This document shows positions 31,461-40,964 of a DNA stretch of 64,000 nucleotides, in pieces (the stretch's first letter is position 1; every line of letters begins with the position of its first letter). The translations under genes and the position numbers were made by a program. Source of the DNA: Polaromonas vacuolata (lineage in GTDB: Bacteria; Pseudomonadota; Gammaproteobacteria; Burkholderiales; Burkholderiaceae_C). The stretch lies in the NCBI RefSeq assembly GCF_012584515.1, contig NZ_CP051461.1, positions 1,731,501 through 1,795,500 on the forward strand. The letters run 5' to 3'. The notes under the pieces were generated by a model. It worked only from the letters and a program-made list of their open reading frames with translations. It was not told the DNA's origin and ran no database searches.

Positions 31461-33163
31461 AACGTTGGCTTTTGCGTTGCTTGCTTAGCCGGCATGGACG
31501 GTATTGGTTTAGCGGTCAGAACGAACTGTACATACTCACTGGGGTTGTGCAGTGAAAACGCCGTATTTTGCATGAACCGCATCACTGGCCCGGCTTGCAC
31601 CGTCATGATGACGCAAAGCATTAACAGGCCGGCAATCGGTAAGCCCTCCATGACTCTTACCTGTATGGAGGCACGGTCGTAAGTGGCCCAGAAATGCAAA
31701 ATACCAATTCGTGTCAGCGCGATCAAAGCGACTATGCCCGAGCCAATTAACAAGCCTACCAACAGCCAGACCATCAGCCCCGGTATTTGCCCAGCAGATG
31801 CGCCCAATCCGAGTGGGTTTAATAAGGCCGATAGCATGGCAAACTTACCAATAAAGCCTGAGAGCGGCGGCATGCCGGTGATGACCAAGGTGCAGGCCAT
31901 AAACGCCAAGCCAAGTAGGGCGACTGCGGCTGGAATCACTCTGCCAGTGACGGCTTCTTGATCGTCATCTAAGTTCATGCCTTTGACGGGTCTGAGGTCT
32001 GGACTTAGAAAAGGTGCGGCATCTTTGTTGTAAGACGCTAGTGTCGCACCGTCATTGCGCCAGCGTTCCACCAAGTCGGCGATTAAAAATAGCGCGCAAA
32101 TCGCAAGTGTTGAACTAGGCAGGTAGTAAAGAAGACCTGCGGTCAGACTGGTTTGACCAAAACCAATGGCAGCTAAGACACTGCCAGAAGACAAAATAGC
32201 AGCAAACCCAGCCAGATAAGCCAGCCGCTGTGAACCCAGCATGCCGATGGCGCCAAACACCATGGTCAGCAAGCCACCCACAATCAGCCATAAACCACCA
32301 AAACTAGCTGAAGGCCCGGCTAGCACGCCAAACAGCAGCAGCCACAGGCGCAAAATAACGTAAATACCAACTTTAGTCATGATGGCGAACAGCGCGCCGA
32401 CTGGCGCAGTTGCAGAACTGTAGGCCGGCACCAGCCAGAAGTTGAGCGGCCAGACCGCTGCCTTGATTAAAAACGCAGTTGCCAATATGCCGGCGGCAGC
32501 GTGCAGCAGGCCACGGTTTACATCTATCACTAGTGGTATGCGCTGCGCTAAGTCAGCCATATTCAGCGTGCCGGTAATGCCGTAAAGCATGGAAGCACCG
32601 ATCAGAAACAGTGAAGACGCAGCCAAGTTAATCGCAATAAAGTGCAGACCTGCTTGCACCCTAGCGCGGCCAGAGCCGTGTAGTAAAAGGCCGTAGGAAG
32701 CGGCCAGCATAATCTCGAAAAATACGAAGAGGCTGAATAAATCACCGGTTAAAAAAGCGCCGCATAAACCCATAAGCTGGAGCTGAAACAGCGGATGAAA
32801 GTGAATTCCCGCACGATGCCAGCGGGCGGCTGCAAATAACGCCGCTGCCATGGCCACGCAGCTGGTGAGCACCAGCATCATGGCCGAGAGTCGGTCTAGT
32901 ACCAGCACAATACCCCAAGGCGCGGACCAGTTTCCCGCTAAATAGACGGCCATGTTGTTAGGCGCGGTATCTACCCACAGCAGCAAATTGACAGAGATAA
33001 TTAACCCGAGCAGCGTCGAGACCAAATTGGCAAAGAGTTTGATGTGCAGCTTGTCCTCACCGATTAGCAGCATCAGCGCAGCCGTTAGCAGCGGCAGCAA
33101 AATCGGCGCAATCATCAGGTGCGGCATCAGGGACGCCATGAGTTGACTAAGGCTCATACTCAT
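31457..33163 (-). CDS. mrpD: Mrp antiporter subunit D (MnhD/PhaD), proton-pumping type
   Basis: Membrane protein of 568 aa homologous to NuoM/NuoN of complex I, about 14 helices. Key segments include Phe-Val-Phe-Phe-Glu-Ile-Met-Leu-Ala-Ala-Ser-Tyr (the conserved channel glutamate) and Phe-Leu-Ile-Lys-Ala-Ala-Val-Trp-Pro-Leu-Asn-Phe-Trp-Leu (the conserved lysine). It is longer than most MrpD (about 500 aa); an extra cytoplasmic stretch with Asp/Glu/Arg lies at about residue 375-400. Overlaps mrpC by 4 bases. Confidence 0.9.
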   Translation of the reverse strand: MSMSLSQLMASLMPHLMIAPILLPLLTAALMLLIGEDKLHIKLFANLVSTLLGLIISVNLLLWVDTAPNNMAVYLAGNWSAPWGIVLVLDRLSAMMLVLTSCVAMAAALFAAARWHRAGIHFHPLFQLQLMGLCGAFLTGDLFSLFVFFEIMLAASYGLLLHGSGRARVQAGLHFIAINLAASSLFLIGASMLYGITGTLNMADLAQRIPLVIDVNRGLLHAAAGILATAFLIKAAVWPLNFWLVPAYSSATAPVGALFAIMTKVGIYVILRLWLLLFGVLAGPSASFGGLWLIVGGLLTMVFGAIGMLGSQRLAYLAGFAAILSSGSVLAAIGFGQTSLTAGLLYYLPSSTLAICALFLIADLVERWRNDGATLASYNKDAAPFLSPDLRPVKGMNLDDDQEAVTGRVIPAAVALLGLAFMACTLVITGMPPLSGFIGKFAMLSALLNPLGLGASAGQIPGLMVWLLVGLLIGSGIVALIALTRIGILHFWATYDRASIQVRVMEGLPIAGLLMLCVIMTVQAGPVMRFMQNTAFSLHNPSEYVQFVLTAKPIPSMPAKQATQKPTL

Positions 33164-33525
33164 AGTGGTCCCGCAACGTCATCGTTTTTACTGCCGTCAA
33201 CATGGTCGGTTCCCGTCATGCCGCGAGAAGCCAGTAACACCACTAAAAACAACGCTGTCATCGCAAAACCAATCACGATAGCGGTGAGTGTGAGGGCTTG
33301 CGGCATGGGGTCTGAGTAGTTAACCAAGGTTTGCTCAACACCGGCTTTGAGTACTGGCGAGCGGCCTAGCGCTAGGCCGAGTCTGCCCATGCTAAAAATG
33401 AATAAATTGACTGAGTAAGACAGCAGAGCCAGTCCAATAATGACTTGAAAACTGCGTGGTCGCAGCATCAGCCAGACCCCAGAGCCGGCTAGCACGCCTA
33501 TGGCTAAAGCCAAAATTATTTCCAT
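33160..33525 (-). CDS. mrpC: Mrp antiporter subunit C (MnhC/PhaC, NuoK-like)
   Basis: NuoK-like membrane protein of 121 aa with three helices. Gly-Leu-Ala-Leu-Leu-Ser-Tyr-Ser-Val-Asn-Leu and Asp-Pro-Met-Pro-Gln-Ala-Leu-Thr-Leu-Thr-Ala-Ile-Val-Ile-Gly are family hallmarks. It shares one base with mrpA and four with mrpD. Confidence 0.9.
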   Translation of the reverse strand: MEIILALAIGVLAGSGVWLMLRPRSFQVIIGLALLSYSVNLFIFSMGRLGLALGRSPVLKAGVEQTLVNYSDPMPQALTLTAIVIGFAMTALFLVVLLASRGMTGTDHVDGSKNDDVAGPL

Positions 33526-36455
33526 TACGTGCCCAGCTTAGATTTTGCCGCTAGTTCTTCGGCCATTCTTGCGTGATAACGATGGCCGCGCACCGATTGG
33601 TGGGCAATTGAGGTCAGTATCAACAGCGTAGAGCCGATCACCAAGATAAAAACGCCGAAGTCAAAAAACGTCGCGCTGGCCAGATGAATAGTGCCTATCA
33701 ACGGCAGATCTAAAGCGGCTGTGTGACTGGTTAAAAACGGGTAACCCCAGAACAGCGGTGCTAAGCCGGTGACCAAGACGGTGAGCAAACCCATGGAGAT
33801 CCATTTTCTGAGCTTGAGCGGCATATGCGACTCCACCCACTGCGTGCCCGAGATCATGTACTGCACTATCAGTCCAATCGACAACACCAAGCCAGCCACA
33901 AAGCCACCGCCGGGTTGGTTATGACCGCGTAAAAACAAAAAGATGGCGGTCATCACGAAAAACGGTAGCAGCAGTCGCGCCAGCACGGCGGGCACCATAA
34001 GGTAGCCGACTGCCGTGTCTTTGGACAGGCGCGGGTTTAGCAAGTCGGTGGCAATTTCCGGTGCAATGACGCGCTGTTGCTCAGGCAAGTCCATAGTCTC
34101 TAGCGCTGGGCGAAACCGCCGCAGCAGGGCGTAGACCGTCAACGCCACAATGCCCAACACGACGATTTCACCAAAGGTATCGAACCCACGAAAGTCCACC
34201 AGCATCACATTGACCACATTGGTGCCGCCGCCTTCGCTCAATGCGCGTTCCAGGAAAAAGGTTGAGGTGCTTTCAGGAAACGGTCGACTCATCATGGCCC
34301 AAGCCAGCGCCGACATGCCGCCGCCCGCCAGTATGGCGAGTATCAAATCGCGTAGACGACGAACGCGCTTGCTATTGCGCCAGTATTTACCGGGCGGGCT
34401 AAGGCTTTCTTGACGCTTTGGCAGCCAGCGCAGGCCAAGCAATATCAGCACTGTCGTGACGCTTTCTACGACTAGCTGAGTCAAGGCAAGATCTGGCGCT
34501 GAAAACCATAAAAAAGTCACACAAGTGCACAGGCCGGCACCGCCCATTAGCGCTAACGAAGCCATGCGGTGGTATTTGGCCTGCCAAGCAGCGCTCATAG
34601 CGCAGAAGCCACCCACCAGCCACATCAGCGCAAAGCTAGGTGAGAACGGCAGACCGGTACGCACGCCTACGTTTAAGCCTTGATTCCAAAGTGGCAGTGC
34701 GCCAGCCAGAAGTGCAGCACACACCAACCACAAAATTTGCCATTGCAAGCGGCTGGTATCGAGCAAGTTGCGGCCGATTCTTCCGATGCGGGTAATCACA
34801 GTCATAGAGGCTTCGAATAAGCGCTTGGCGTTGATATGCCGCATCAAAATCGGTTTGTCTATGCGTCCGTGCGCGCGCAAGTAGCGCAGCAATAGGTAAA
34901 TACCAATGCCGCCCAGCATGGCCACAATACTCATCACAAACGGCGTGTTAAAGCCATGCCACAAGGACAAGCTGTATTCCGGTAACGCACCACCCACTAC
35001 GGGAAGAGCGGCAGCGTTAAGAAATTTGCCGACGGTCCAGCTAGGAGCAACACCAACCACCAAGCAGGCCAGCACCAGTAGCTCGACGGGCACCCGCATC
35101 CAGTGGGGTGGCTCGTGGGGTTTGCTGGGTAAGTCGGTAGGGGCAGGGCCAAAAAATACATCGACCGTCAAGCGCAGTGCATAGGCGACGCTAAACATGC
35201 CTGCTAGCGTTGCAGCGACTGGCAACAGCATTGACATGATGGGCGTACTGTCTATAAAAACGGTTTCCGCAAAAAACATTTCTTTGGATAAAAATCCGTT
35301 TAAAAGAGGCACGCCTGCCATCGCCGCACTGGCCACCATAGCCAGTGTGGCGGTCACCGGCATCATCTTTCGCATGCCGGACAGCCAGCGTATATCGCGT
35401 GTACCGCTCTCATGGTCAACAATGCCTGCCGCCATAAAGAGCGACGCCTTAAACGTAGCGTGGTTGATGATGTGGAAAACCGCCGCTACAGCAGCCAGTG
35501 GACTATTTAAACCCAGTAGCAATGTGATCAGGCCTAGATGGGAAATAGTTGAATAGGCCAGCAAACCCTTTAAGTCATTTTGGAACATGGCGGCATAGCC
35601 GCCAATCAGTAGTGTTAACAGTCCTGAGCCGCCGACTAACCAAAACCAAGCCTCAGTACCACCCATGACTGGCCACATGCGGGCGAGCAAAAAGACACCG
35701 GCTTTGACCATAGTGGCCGAGTGCAAATAAGCCGATACCGGCGTGGGCGCAGACATGGCGTGTGGCAGCCAAAAGTGGAAGGGAAACTGCACGCTCTTTG
35801 TCAGCGCACCGAGTAGCACCAGCACTAAAGCGGTGAGGTAAAGCGGCGAGGCGCGAATCACATCGCCTGCGCCCAGCACCACATCGAGGTCATAACTGCC
35901 CACAATATGGCCAATAATTAGCATGCCTACCAGCATGCAAAGTCCACCCGTGCCGGTCACCGTTAGCGCCATACGAGCACCGCGCCGCGCATCTTTGCGG
36001 TGGTGCCAGTACCCAATTAACAGAAAAGAAAAAAGGCTGGTGAGTTCCCAGAAAAAGGCCAACTGAATGATATTGCCGGACAACACAATACCCATCATGG
36101 AGCCCATAAAGGCTAAGAAGAAGGCGAAAAAGCGCGGTACTGGGTCGCTTGGAGACATGTAGTAGCGGGCATATAAAACTACTAAGGAGCCTATCCCTAA
36201 GACCAGCATGCAAAACATCCAGGCAAATCCGTCTAGCCGAATTACTAAATTCAGACTCAGCGCGGGTAACCACTCAATGTCTTGACGCAACACGCCACCG
36301 TCAGCAATCTGCGGGAAATAAAGTGCGGCTTGAACCGTACAAAAAAGTGCAATCAAACCAGCCAGCGTGGACTCTGCATTGCGCGCGTTAGCGGGCAACA
36401 AGGCAGCCAGAAGGCTACCAAGTAAGGGGAGGAGTATGAGAAAAAGCAATTGCAT
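33525..36455 (-). CDS. mrpA: Mrp antiporter fused subunits A and B (MnhA-MnhB)
   Basis: First gene of the operon, 976 aa. The N-terminal two-thirds is MrpA (NuoL-like; Leu-Thr-Ser-Leu-Phe-Ser-Phe-Leu-Leu-Ile-Gly-Tyr-Trp with the channel glutamate, Leu-Thr-Lys-Ser-Val-Gln-Phe-Pro-Phe-His-Phe-Trp-Leu-Pro). The last about 200 residues are the MrpB domain, with Arg-Gly-His-Asn-Gln-Pro-Gly-Gly-Gly-Phe-Val. Many proteobacterial operons (PhaAB) have this fusion, and here there is no separate mrpB. The 195-base upstream region is followed by IS30 copy 2, which may have altered its promoter distance. Role: Na+/K+-for-proton exchange and pH homeostasis. Confidence 0.92.
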   Translation of the reverse strand: MQLLFLILLPLLGSLLAALLPANARNAESTLAGLIALFCTVQAALYFPQIADGGVLRQDIEWLPALSLNLVIRLDGFAWMFCMLVLGIGSLVVLYARYYMSPSDPVPRFFAFFLAFMGSMMGIVLSGNIIQLAFFWELTSLFSFLLIGYWHHRKDARRGARMALTVTGTGGLCMLVGMLIIGHIVGSYDLDVVLGAGDVIRASPLYLTALVLVLLGALTKSVQFPFHFWLPHAMSAPTPVSAYLHSATMVKAGVFLLARMWPVMGGTEAWFWLVGGSGLLTLLIGGYAAMFQNDLKGLLAYSTISHLGLITLLLGLNSPLAAVAAVFHIINHATFKASLFMAAGIVDHESGTRDIRWLSGMRKMMPVTATLAMVASAAMAGVPLLNGFLSKEMFFAETVFIDSTPIMSMLLPVAATLAGMFSVAYALRLTVDVFFGPAPTDLPSKPHEPPHWMRVPVELLVLACLVVGVAPSWTVGKFLNAAALPVVGGALPEYSLSLWHGFNTPFVMSIVAMLGGIGIYLLLRYLRAHGRIDKPILMRHINAKRLFEASMTVITRIGRIGRNLLDTSRLQWQILWLVCAALLAGALPLWNQGLNVGVRTGLPFSPSFALMWLVGGFCAMSAAWQAKYHRMASLALMGGAGLCTCVTFLWFSAPDLALTQLVVESVTTVLILLGLRWLPKRQESLSPPGKYWRNSKRVRRLRDLILAILAGGGMSALAWAMMSRPFPESTSTFFLERALSEGGGTNVVNVMLVDFRGFDTFGEIVVLGIVALTVYALLRRFRPALETMDLPEQQRVIAPEIATDLLNPRLSKDTAVGYLMVPAVLARLLLPFFVMTAIFLFLRGHNQPGGGFVAGLVLSIGLIVQYMISGTQWVESHMPLKLRKWISMGLLTVLVTGLAPLFWGYPFLTSHTAALDLPLIGTIHLASATFFDFGVFILVIGSTLLILTSIAHQSVRGHRYHARMAEELAAKSKLGT

Positions 36456-36650
36456 GCGCGAATTATTTTACTGTTTGTGCATCGCCTAATTGGCCACCTT
36501 TTCCTTGTTTTTCTGGCTTTTACGAATTTATTTACTCTGATTTTTAAGTCTTTTGAACAGGGCTATTTGTATCAATAGCAATGCTTAATAAACGCCCTTT
36601 AATCTTAAAGCTGCGTAACTTGGCGCATACAGGGTTTAATTAAAGAAGGC

Positions 36651-37733
36651 GGATTCAAGCTTGAAGTGCAACCGTATGCTGATAGGACTCTAACTGTTCC
36701 ATAAAAACCTGATGCGGCGTTCGATACCCTAAACATTTTCTAGGACGATGATTGAGCCTGTGCATCGCTAAAGCAATGTCATCGTCGGTGATGCAATTAA
36801 AGCGCATCCCCTTTGGGAAAAACTGGCGAATCAAACCGTTCATATTCTCGTTCGCCCCACGCTCCCACGAGGCGTATGGATGGGCGAAAAAGAAATCTGC
36901 ACTCAGCGCAGAAGCTATTCGTTCATGCTGGGCAAATTCCTTGCCGTTATCAGTCGTGAGAGTGTGCACGCAATGAGCGAACGGTTTGAGTAAAGTGATT
37001 AACGCGTCCCCTACGGCTTGCGCTGTTTTGAATGGCACGTGGAAAATTATTGAATAGCGAGAGACACGCTCATTAATCGTCACTAGTGCTTGCTTCTGCC
37101 CGGCACCAATCACCAGATCAGCCTCCCAGTCGCCAAAGCGCGCACGCTCAAGCACGATGTCGGGTCGCAGTTCTATTGAGACCTGGTGAGAGATGGTGCC
37201 GCGCCGTTCACGGCCACTGCTGCGTTTTTTTCGCGTCTTCTGGCAACGCAGTGTTTTATGCAAGGTGCCGCCCGCGCGTTTGTCAGCGTAGATGTACTGG
37301 TAAATGCTCTCATAGCTAACACCGGGTTGGTGGCTAGCTTCGAGGTGGCCGCTGATTTGCTCGGGGCTCCAAGCCTCAGCCAACTTTTCCTCCACTACAG
37401 CCCATGTCGAGTCAGCAACTCTAGGACTATTGGCGCAGGCAAGTCTACGTTCTTGGGCTTTGTCATTTGCCTGCTTAGGGCGATAGCCTCGTAGACCGCG
37501 GTTACGACGCAACTCACGGCTGATGCTCGATTTATCACGGTCCATCATTTTTGCAATTTCACTTTGATTGAAGTTTGCTTTGACGAGGATTGCAATCTGG
37601 TAACGTTCGTCACGGGTGAGGTGTGTGTAAATCATTCTGGGCAACTTTGACTTGGTAGTCGGGAAGCTTGGATGCTCTCACATCTCACCCACCCGTACGG
37701 TTAATTTCAAAGTTGCACTTCAGACTTGAATCC
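36651..37733 (-). mobile_element. IS30-family insertion sequence, copy 2 (inverted relative to copy 1)
   Basis: 1083 bp, the same length as copy 1 with the same ends (GGATTCAAGCTTG... on the left here) and flanking GC on both sides. It lies in the gap between mrpA and the phosphatase gene, about 195 bases from mrpA's start and 42 bases before the phosphatase ATG. No annotated gene is broken. The two copies in opposite orientation bracket about 24.2 kb. Confidence 0.9.
36655..37635 (-). CDS. IS30-family transposase, copy 2
   Basis: 326 aa, same protein sequence as copy 1, with intact HTH and DDE motifs. Start ATG at 37635 by the same reasoning (in-frame TTG at 37644 upstream). Perfect identity indicates recent transposition or gene conversion. 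Confidence 0.92.
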   Translation of the reverse strand: MIYTHLTRDERYQIAILVKANFNQSEIAKMMDRDKSSISRELRRNRGLRGYRPKQANDKAQERRLACANSPRVADSTWAVVEEKLAEAWSPEQISGHLEASHQPGVSYESIYQYIYADKRAGGTLHKTLRCQKTRKKRSSGRERRGTISHQVSIELRPDIVLERARFGDWEADLVIGAGQKQALVTINERVSRYSIIFHVPFKTAQAVGDALITLLKPFAHCVHTLTTDNGKEFAQHERIASALSADFFFAHPYASWERGANENMNGLIRQFFPKGMRFNCITDDDIALAMHRLNHRPRKCLGYRTPHQVFMEQLESYQHTVALQA

Positions 37734-37774
37734 GCGGAAGTAAAAAAAACAATCGAAACCTAAAAAGGAGCTTC

Positions 37775-38827
37775 ATGAGCTTGATCCAAGCCTTGCCTGA
37801 GGGCCCACTCGATATCGTGGGCGATATACACGGCGAGTTGCAGGCGCTTTGCGACCTTTTAAAACATCTCGGATACGACTCCTTAGGGTTTCATCCCGAA
37901 GGCCGTACCTTGGTGTTTGTTGGCGACTTTTGTGACCGTGGACCTGATAGTCCGGGGGTGTTGGCGTTGGTGCAGTCGCTGGTTCAGTCCAAGCGTGCAG
38001 TGGCGATTCTGGGTAATCACGAAATCAATTTATTGCGCGGTGATGTCAAAGACGGTTCGGGCTGGTTTTTTGATGATCGTGTGGCACAAGACAACGAGAA
38101 ATACGCGCCCTATCAAAGGCCGGATGCAACGGCACGCACCCGCATCGTGGATTTTTTATCCCTTTTGCCTATCGGTCTCGAAAGGGCGGATCTTCGAGTC
38201 ATCCACGCAGCGTGGCAACCAGAGCAGGTCGCTGCGGCCAGGCGACTGCCCATGGGCAGCGTGCGCCAGCATTACGATGCTTGGGAGAGCGCTGCGTTTG
38301 AAGAGGCCGCTAGAAGCGAGCTAGAGCAAGGCATCGCTGCAGAACTGGAGAGTTGGACACATAGCCTAGAAAATCAGAGCCATATGCCACCCTTTTTCGA
38401 GGCCCATGCCGAAATGGAGACGGTTAAGCAAATGCACAACCCGCTTAAAGTTTTGACCTCAGGTGTCGAGAGTCGGGGCGAGGTACCTTTTTACGCCAGC
38501 GGTAAATGGCGTTTTGTGAACCGGGTGCAGTGGTGGGACGACTACGCCGACAGCATACCGGTGGTGATAGGTCATTACTGGCGCCGCTTTCATCACAATT
38601 CGTTAGCGCAGCCGGCTCGTGGAATAGTGAACTTATTTGAGAACACCTCGCCACTAGAGTGGCATGGCAAGTTGAGCAATGTGTTTTGTATTGATTTTTC
38701 AGTCGGTGGGCGATGGAGTGCACGCAAAAATGGTTCTGGCTTAGAGCAACAGTTCAAGCTCGCTGCTTTGCGCTGGCCAGAGCGCACGCTACAGTTTGAT
38801 GACGGTCATACGGCTAGCACTTACTAG
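37775..38827 (+). CDS. Calcineurin-like metallophosphatase
   Basis: Protein of 350 aa. The metal-binding motifs of the phosphoprotein-phosphatase / diadenosine tetraphosphatase family are all present: Gly-Asp-Ile-His-Gly-Glu near residue 17, Gly-Asp-Phe-Cys-Asp-Arg-Gly-Pro-Asp-Ser near residue 49, and Gly-Asn-His-Glu near residue 84. A histidine in Gly-His-Tyr-Trp-Arg-Arg is probably the last ligand. It is longer than ApaH (about 280) and than classic PPP. Ribosome site AAGGAG is five bases before the ATG. Substrate unknown; could be a nucleotide or phosphoprotein. The IS30 element lies immediately upstream and may supply or disrupt the promoter. Confidence 0.82.
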   Translation: MSLIQALPEGPLDIVGDIHGELQALCDLLKHLGYDSLGFHPEGRTLVFVGDFCDRGPDSPGVLALVQSLVQSKRAVAILGNHEINLLRGDVKDGSGWFFDDRVAQDNEKYAPYQRPDATARTRIVDFLSLLPIGLERADLRVIHAAWQPEQVAAARRLPMGSVRQHYDAWESAAFEEAARSELEQGIAAELESWTHSLENQSHMPPFFEAHAEMETVKQMHNPLKVLTSGVESRGEVPFYASGKWRFVNRVQWWDDYADSIPVVIGHYWRRFHHNSLAQPARGIVNLFENTSPLEWHGKLSNVFCIDFSVGGRWSARKNGSGLEQQFKLAALRWPERTLQFDDGHTASTY

Positions 38828-38878
38828 AAAATTTTTCACCTTAGATTTTTCTCTAATTTTCACTTTATCGGATTTTTA

Positions 38879-39661
38879 ATGCTTTTAGATAGTTTGACAG
38901 GACCCTTGGATTACTTGCAGCGCATGACTCGCCATGTAGATGATTATTTTCAGACCGTGATTGATTTCCCCGAGGTGCGGGCTAATGAATTTTTGCAATT
39001 GCGCGACTTTGCGCGTCTACCTAGTGCGACATCGACGACCTTGCAGGTATTGGAAGTTCCCGCCGAAGGACCAATTTTAGAGCGGCTCTTACCGGATGCA
39101 AAAATAAGCCGCGCTGATTTTCTTAAAGTACGTCTGCCCGAGTATGTCGACAAAATCAGTGTGACCGATTGGGATTTAAACGGCATTGACGCTAATTCTT
39201 TTGATGCGGTTCTCTCTATAGTACCCATACATCACGCCAGCACAGAGCAAAAACAGGCTTATATTGACGCCGCTTTTAGGGTCTTAAAGCCGGGTGGTCG
39301 GCTGGCATTTGCAGAAGTCGAAATGGGCAGTCGGGTGCAAATTTTTCTCGATGAATTCGTAGACCGAAATACTGTGACTGGCCACCGCGGCGAGTACCCG
39401 GGTGAGACTTTTTGCGATAACTTTGCGCGGTCTGGTTTTGTAGATGTACAAAGTCAAATGCTGGCCTGTCCTTGGCGTTTTGAAAGCCGGCAGATGGCGC
39501 AAGACTATGTGCCGCGATTGTTTGCACTCAATCCTATGCCGGCCGATGTCCTGCACGCTGCGCTTGATCGCTATTTAGGCTTTAACGAGAGCAGCGGCCA
39601 GTTGTGGATGAACTGGTCGCTGCGTTACTTTTGCGGCACCAAGCCTGCATGTCTCAGCTAA
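38879..39661 (+). CDS. Class I methyltransferase-like protein with degenerate SAM-binding motif
   Basis: Protein of 260 aa with a SAM-methyltransferase-like layout: post-I acidic strand, Phe-Asp-Ala-Val-Leu-Ser-Ile-Val-Pro-Ile-His-His (motif IV position), Phe-Arg-Val-Leu-Lys-Pro-Gly-Gly-Arg-Leu-Ala-Phe-Ala-Glu-Val (motif V/VI). The place where motif I (Gly-x-Gly-x-Gly) should be reads Glu-Val-Pro-Ala-Glu-Gly-Pro, so SAM binding is doubtful. No obvious ribosome site before ATG at 38879. Follows the phosphatase by 51 bases and may be cotranscribed. Function not known. Confidence 0.65.
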   Translation: MLLDSLTGPLDYLQRMTRHVDDYFQTVIDFPEVRANEFLQLRDFARLPSATSTTLQVLEVPAEGPILERLLPDAKISRADFLKVRLPEYVDKISVTDWDLNGIDANSFDAVLSIVPIHHASTEQKQAYIDAAFRVLKPGGRLAFAEVEMGSRVQIFLDEFVDRNTVTGHRGEYPGETFCDNFARSGFVDVQSQMLACPWRFESRQMAQDYVPRLFALNPMPADVLHAALDRYLGFNESSGQLWMNWSLRYFCGTKPACLS

Positions 39662-39676
39662 GCAGAGGTGGAATGA

Positions 39677-40933
39677 TTACCCGCGCGTGACCGGCATCTC
39701 GACTTCACCGGGCATGAGTAAATGCTTGGCAAATTCGAGCTTGGCAATCGAAGCACGGTGCACTTCGTCCGGGCCATCGGCCAAACGCAAGGTACGCTGA
39801 TGCGCGTAGGCGTAAGCCAGTGGGAAGTCGCCCGACACACCACCGCCACCATGGGCTTGGATTGCCCAGTCAATAATTTGGCAAGCCATATTCGGCGCGA
39901 CAACTTTAATCATGGCAATCTCGGCTTTGGCGACTTTGTTGCCAACCGTGTCCATCATGAAAGCGGCTCTGAGCGTGAGCAGGCGGGCTTGTTCAATCAT
40001 GCAGCGTGACTCAGCAATGCGTTCTTGCCAGACCGACTGGCGCGCAATCGGTTTGCCAAACGCCACGCGGGTGTTCAGGCGTTTGCACATCAATTCCAGC
40101 GCCCGTTCTGCGACGCCAATCGAGCGCATGCAGTGGTGTATGCGTCCGGGGCCAAGCCGACCTTGGGCGATTTCAAAGCCGCGGCCTTCGCCAAGCAGCA
40201 TGTTCGTGACTGGCACGCGCACATTGGTGAGCCTAACTTCCATGTGGCCGTGCGGTGCATCGTCGTAACCAAATACGCTAAGCGGACGTATTACTTCTAT
40301 ACCTGGCGTATTGGCCGGTACCAAAATCATCGATTGCTGCTCGTGGCGACTCGCATCGGGATTGGTTTTACCCATCACGATATAGATGGCGCAGCGTGGA
40401 TCGCCCGCACCTGAGGACCACCATTTCAAACCGTTGATGACGTACTCGTCGCCATCACGCTCTATTCGGCAAGCAATATTGGTGGCGTCTGAAGATGCCA
40501 CTTCTGGCTCGGTCATCAAAAATGCTGAGCGTATCTCGCCTTTGAGCAAGGGCTCTAGCCAATAGTCTTTGTTTTCTTCTGAACCATAGCGGGCAATAGT
40601 TTCCATATTGCCAGTGTCGGGTGCGGAGCAGTTAAAGACTTCGGCGGCAAAGGGAACACGACCCATGATCTCGCACAGCGGTGCGTATTCCAGGTTCGAC
40701 AGGCCTTGCGGCGCACGCGGTGAATGCGGCAAAAATAAATTCCATAAGCCTGCGGCTTGGGCTTTAGGTTTTAATTCTTCGACTATTTTTGTTGGTATCC
40801 AGGCATTACCCTTAGCCCTGTTCTCAGCGATTTCGCTAAAAAAACGTGCTTCATTTGGATAGATGTGCTCGTCCATAAAGCTGAGCAGGCGAGCCTGAAG
40901 CTCGATTACTTTTGGGGTGAAATTAAAGTCCAT
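39677..40933 (-). CDS. Acyl-CoA dehydrogenase, ACAD10/11-type (LvaC-like)
   Basis: Flavoprotein of 418 aa with the three acyl-CoA dehydrogenase domains. Recognised by [12 protein letters not shown] (flavin/substrate loop), Gly-Leu-Lys-Trp-Trp-Ser-Ser-Gly, and [12 protein letters not shown] near the C-terminus, ending in Asp-Gly-Pro-Asp-Glu-Val-His-Arg. It most resembles the ACAD10/11 group. The APH-type phosphotransferase encoded just upstream (31 bases) pairs with it: the same two activities are fused in animal ACAD10/11 and are LvaA/LvaC in Pseudomonas, where a 4-hydroxyacyl-CoA is phosphorylated and then dehydrated to an enoyl-CoA. That role is inferred here. An ordinary saturated-acyl-CoA oxidation is the alternative. 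Confidence 0.85.
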   Translation of the reverse strand: MDFNFTPKVIELQARLLSFMDEHIYPNEARFFSEIAENRAKGNAWIPTKIVEELKPKAQAAGLWNLFLPHSPRAPQGLSNLEYAPLCEIMGRVPFAAEVFNCSAPDTGNMETIARYGSEENKDYWLEPLLKGEIRSAFLMTEPEVASSDATNIACRIERDGDEYVINGLKWWSSGAGDPRCAIYIVMGKTNPDASRHEQQSMILVPANTPGIEVIRPLSVFGYDDAPHGHMEVRLTNVRVPVTNMLLGEGRGFEIAQGRLGPGRIHHCMRSIGVAERALELMCKRLNTRVAFGKPIARQSVWQERIAESRCMIEQARLLTLRAAFMMDTVGNKVAKAEIAMIKVVAPNMACQIIDWAIQAHGGGGVSGDFPLAYAYAHQRTLRLADGPDEVHRASIAKLEFAKHLLMPGEVEMPVTRG

Positions 40934-40964
40934 GTCATCTCCTTTTGGGTTTTAGATTGGTTAC

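Noticed and set aside
37086..37494. Additional ORFs inside the IS30 copies on the opposite strand
   Set aside because: They overlap the transposase completely in other frames and have no own start signals.
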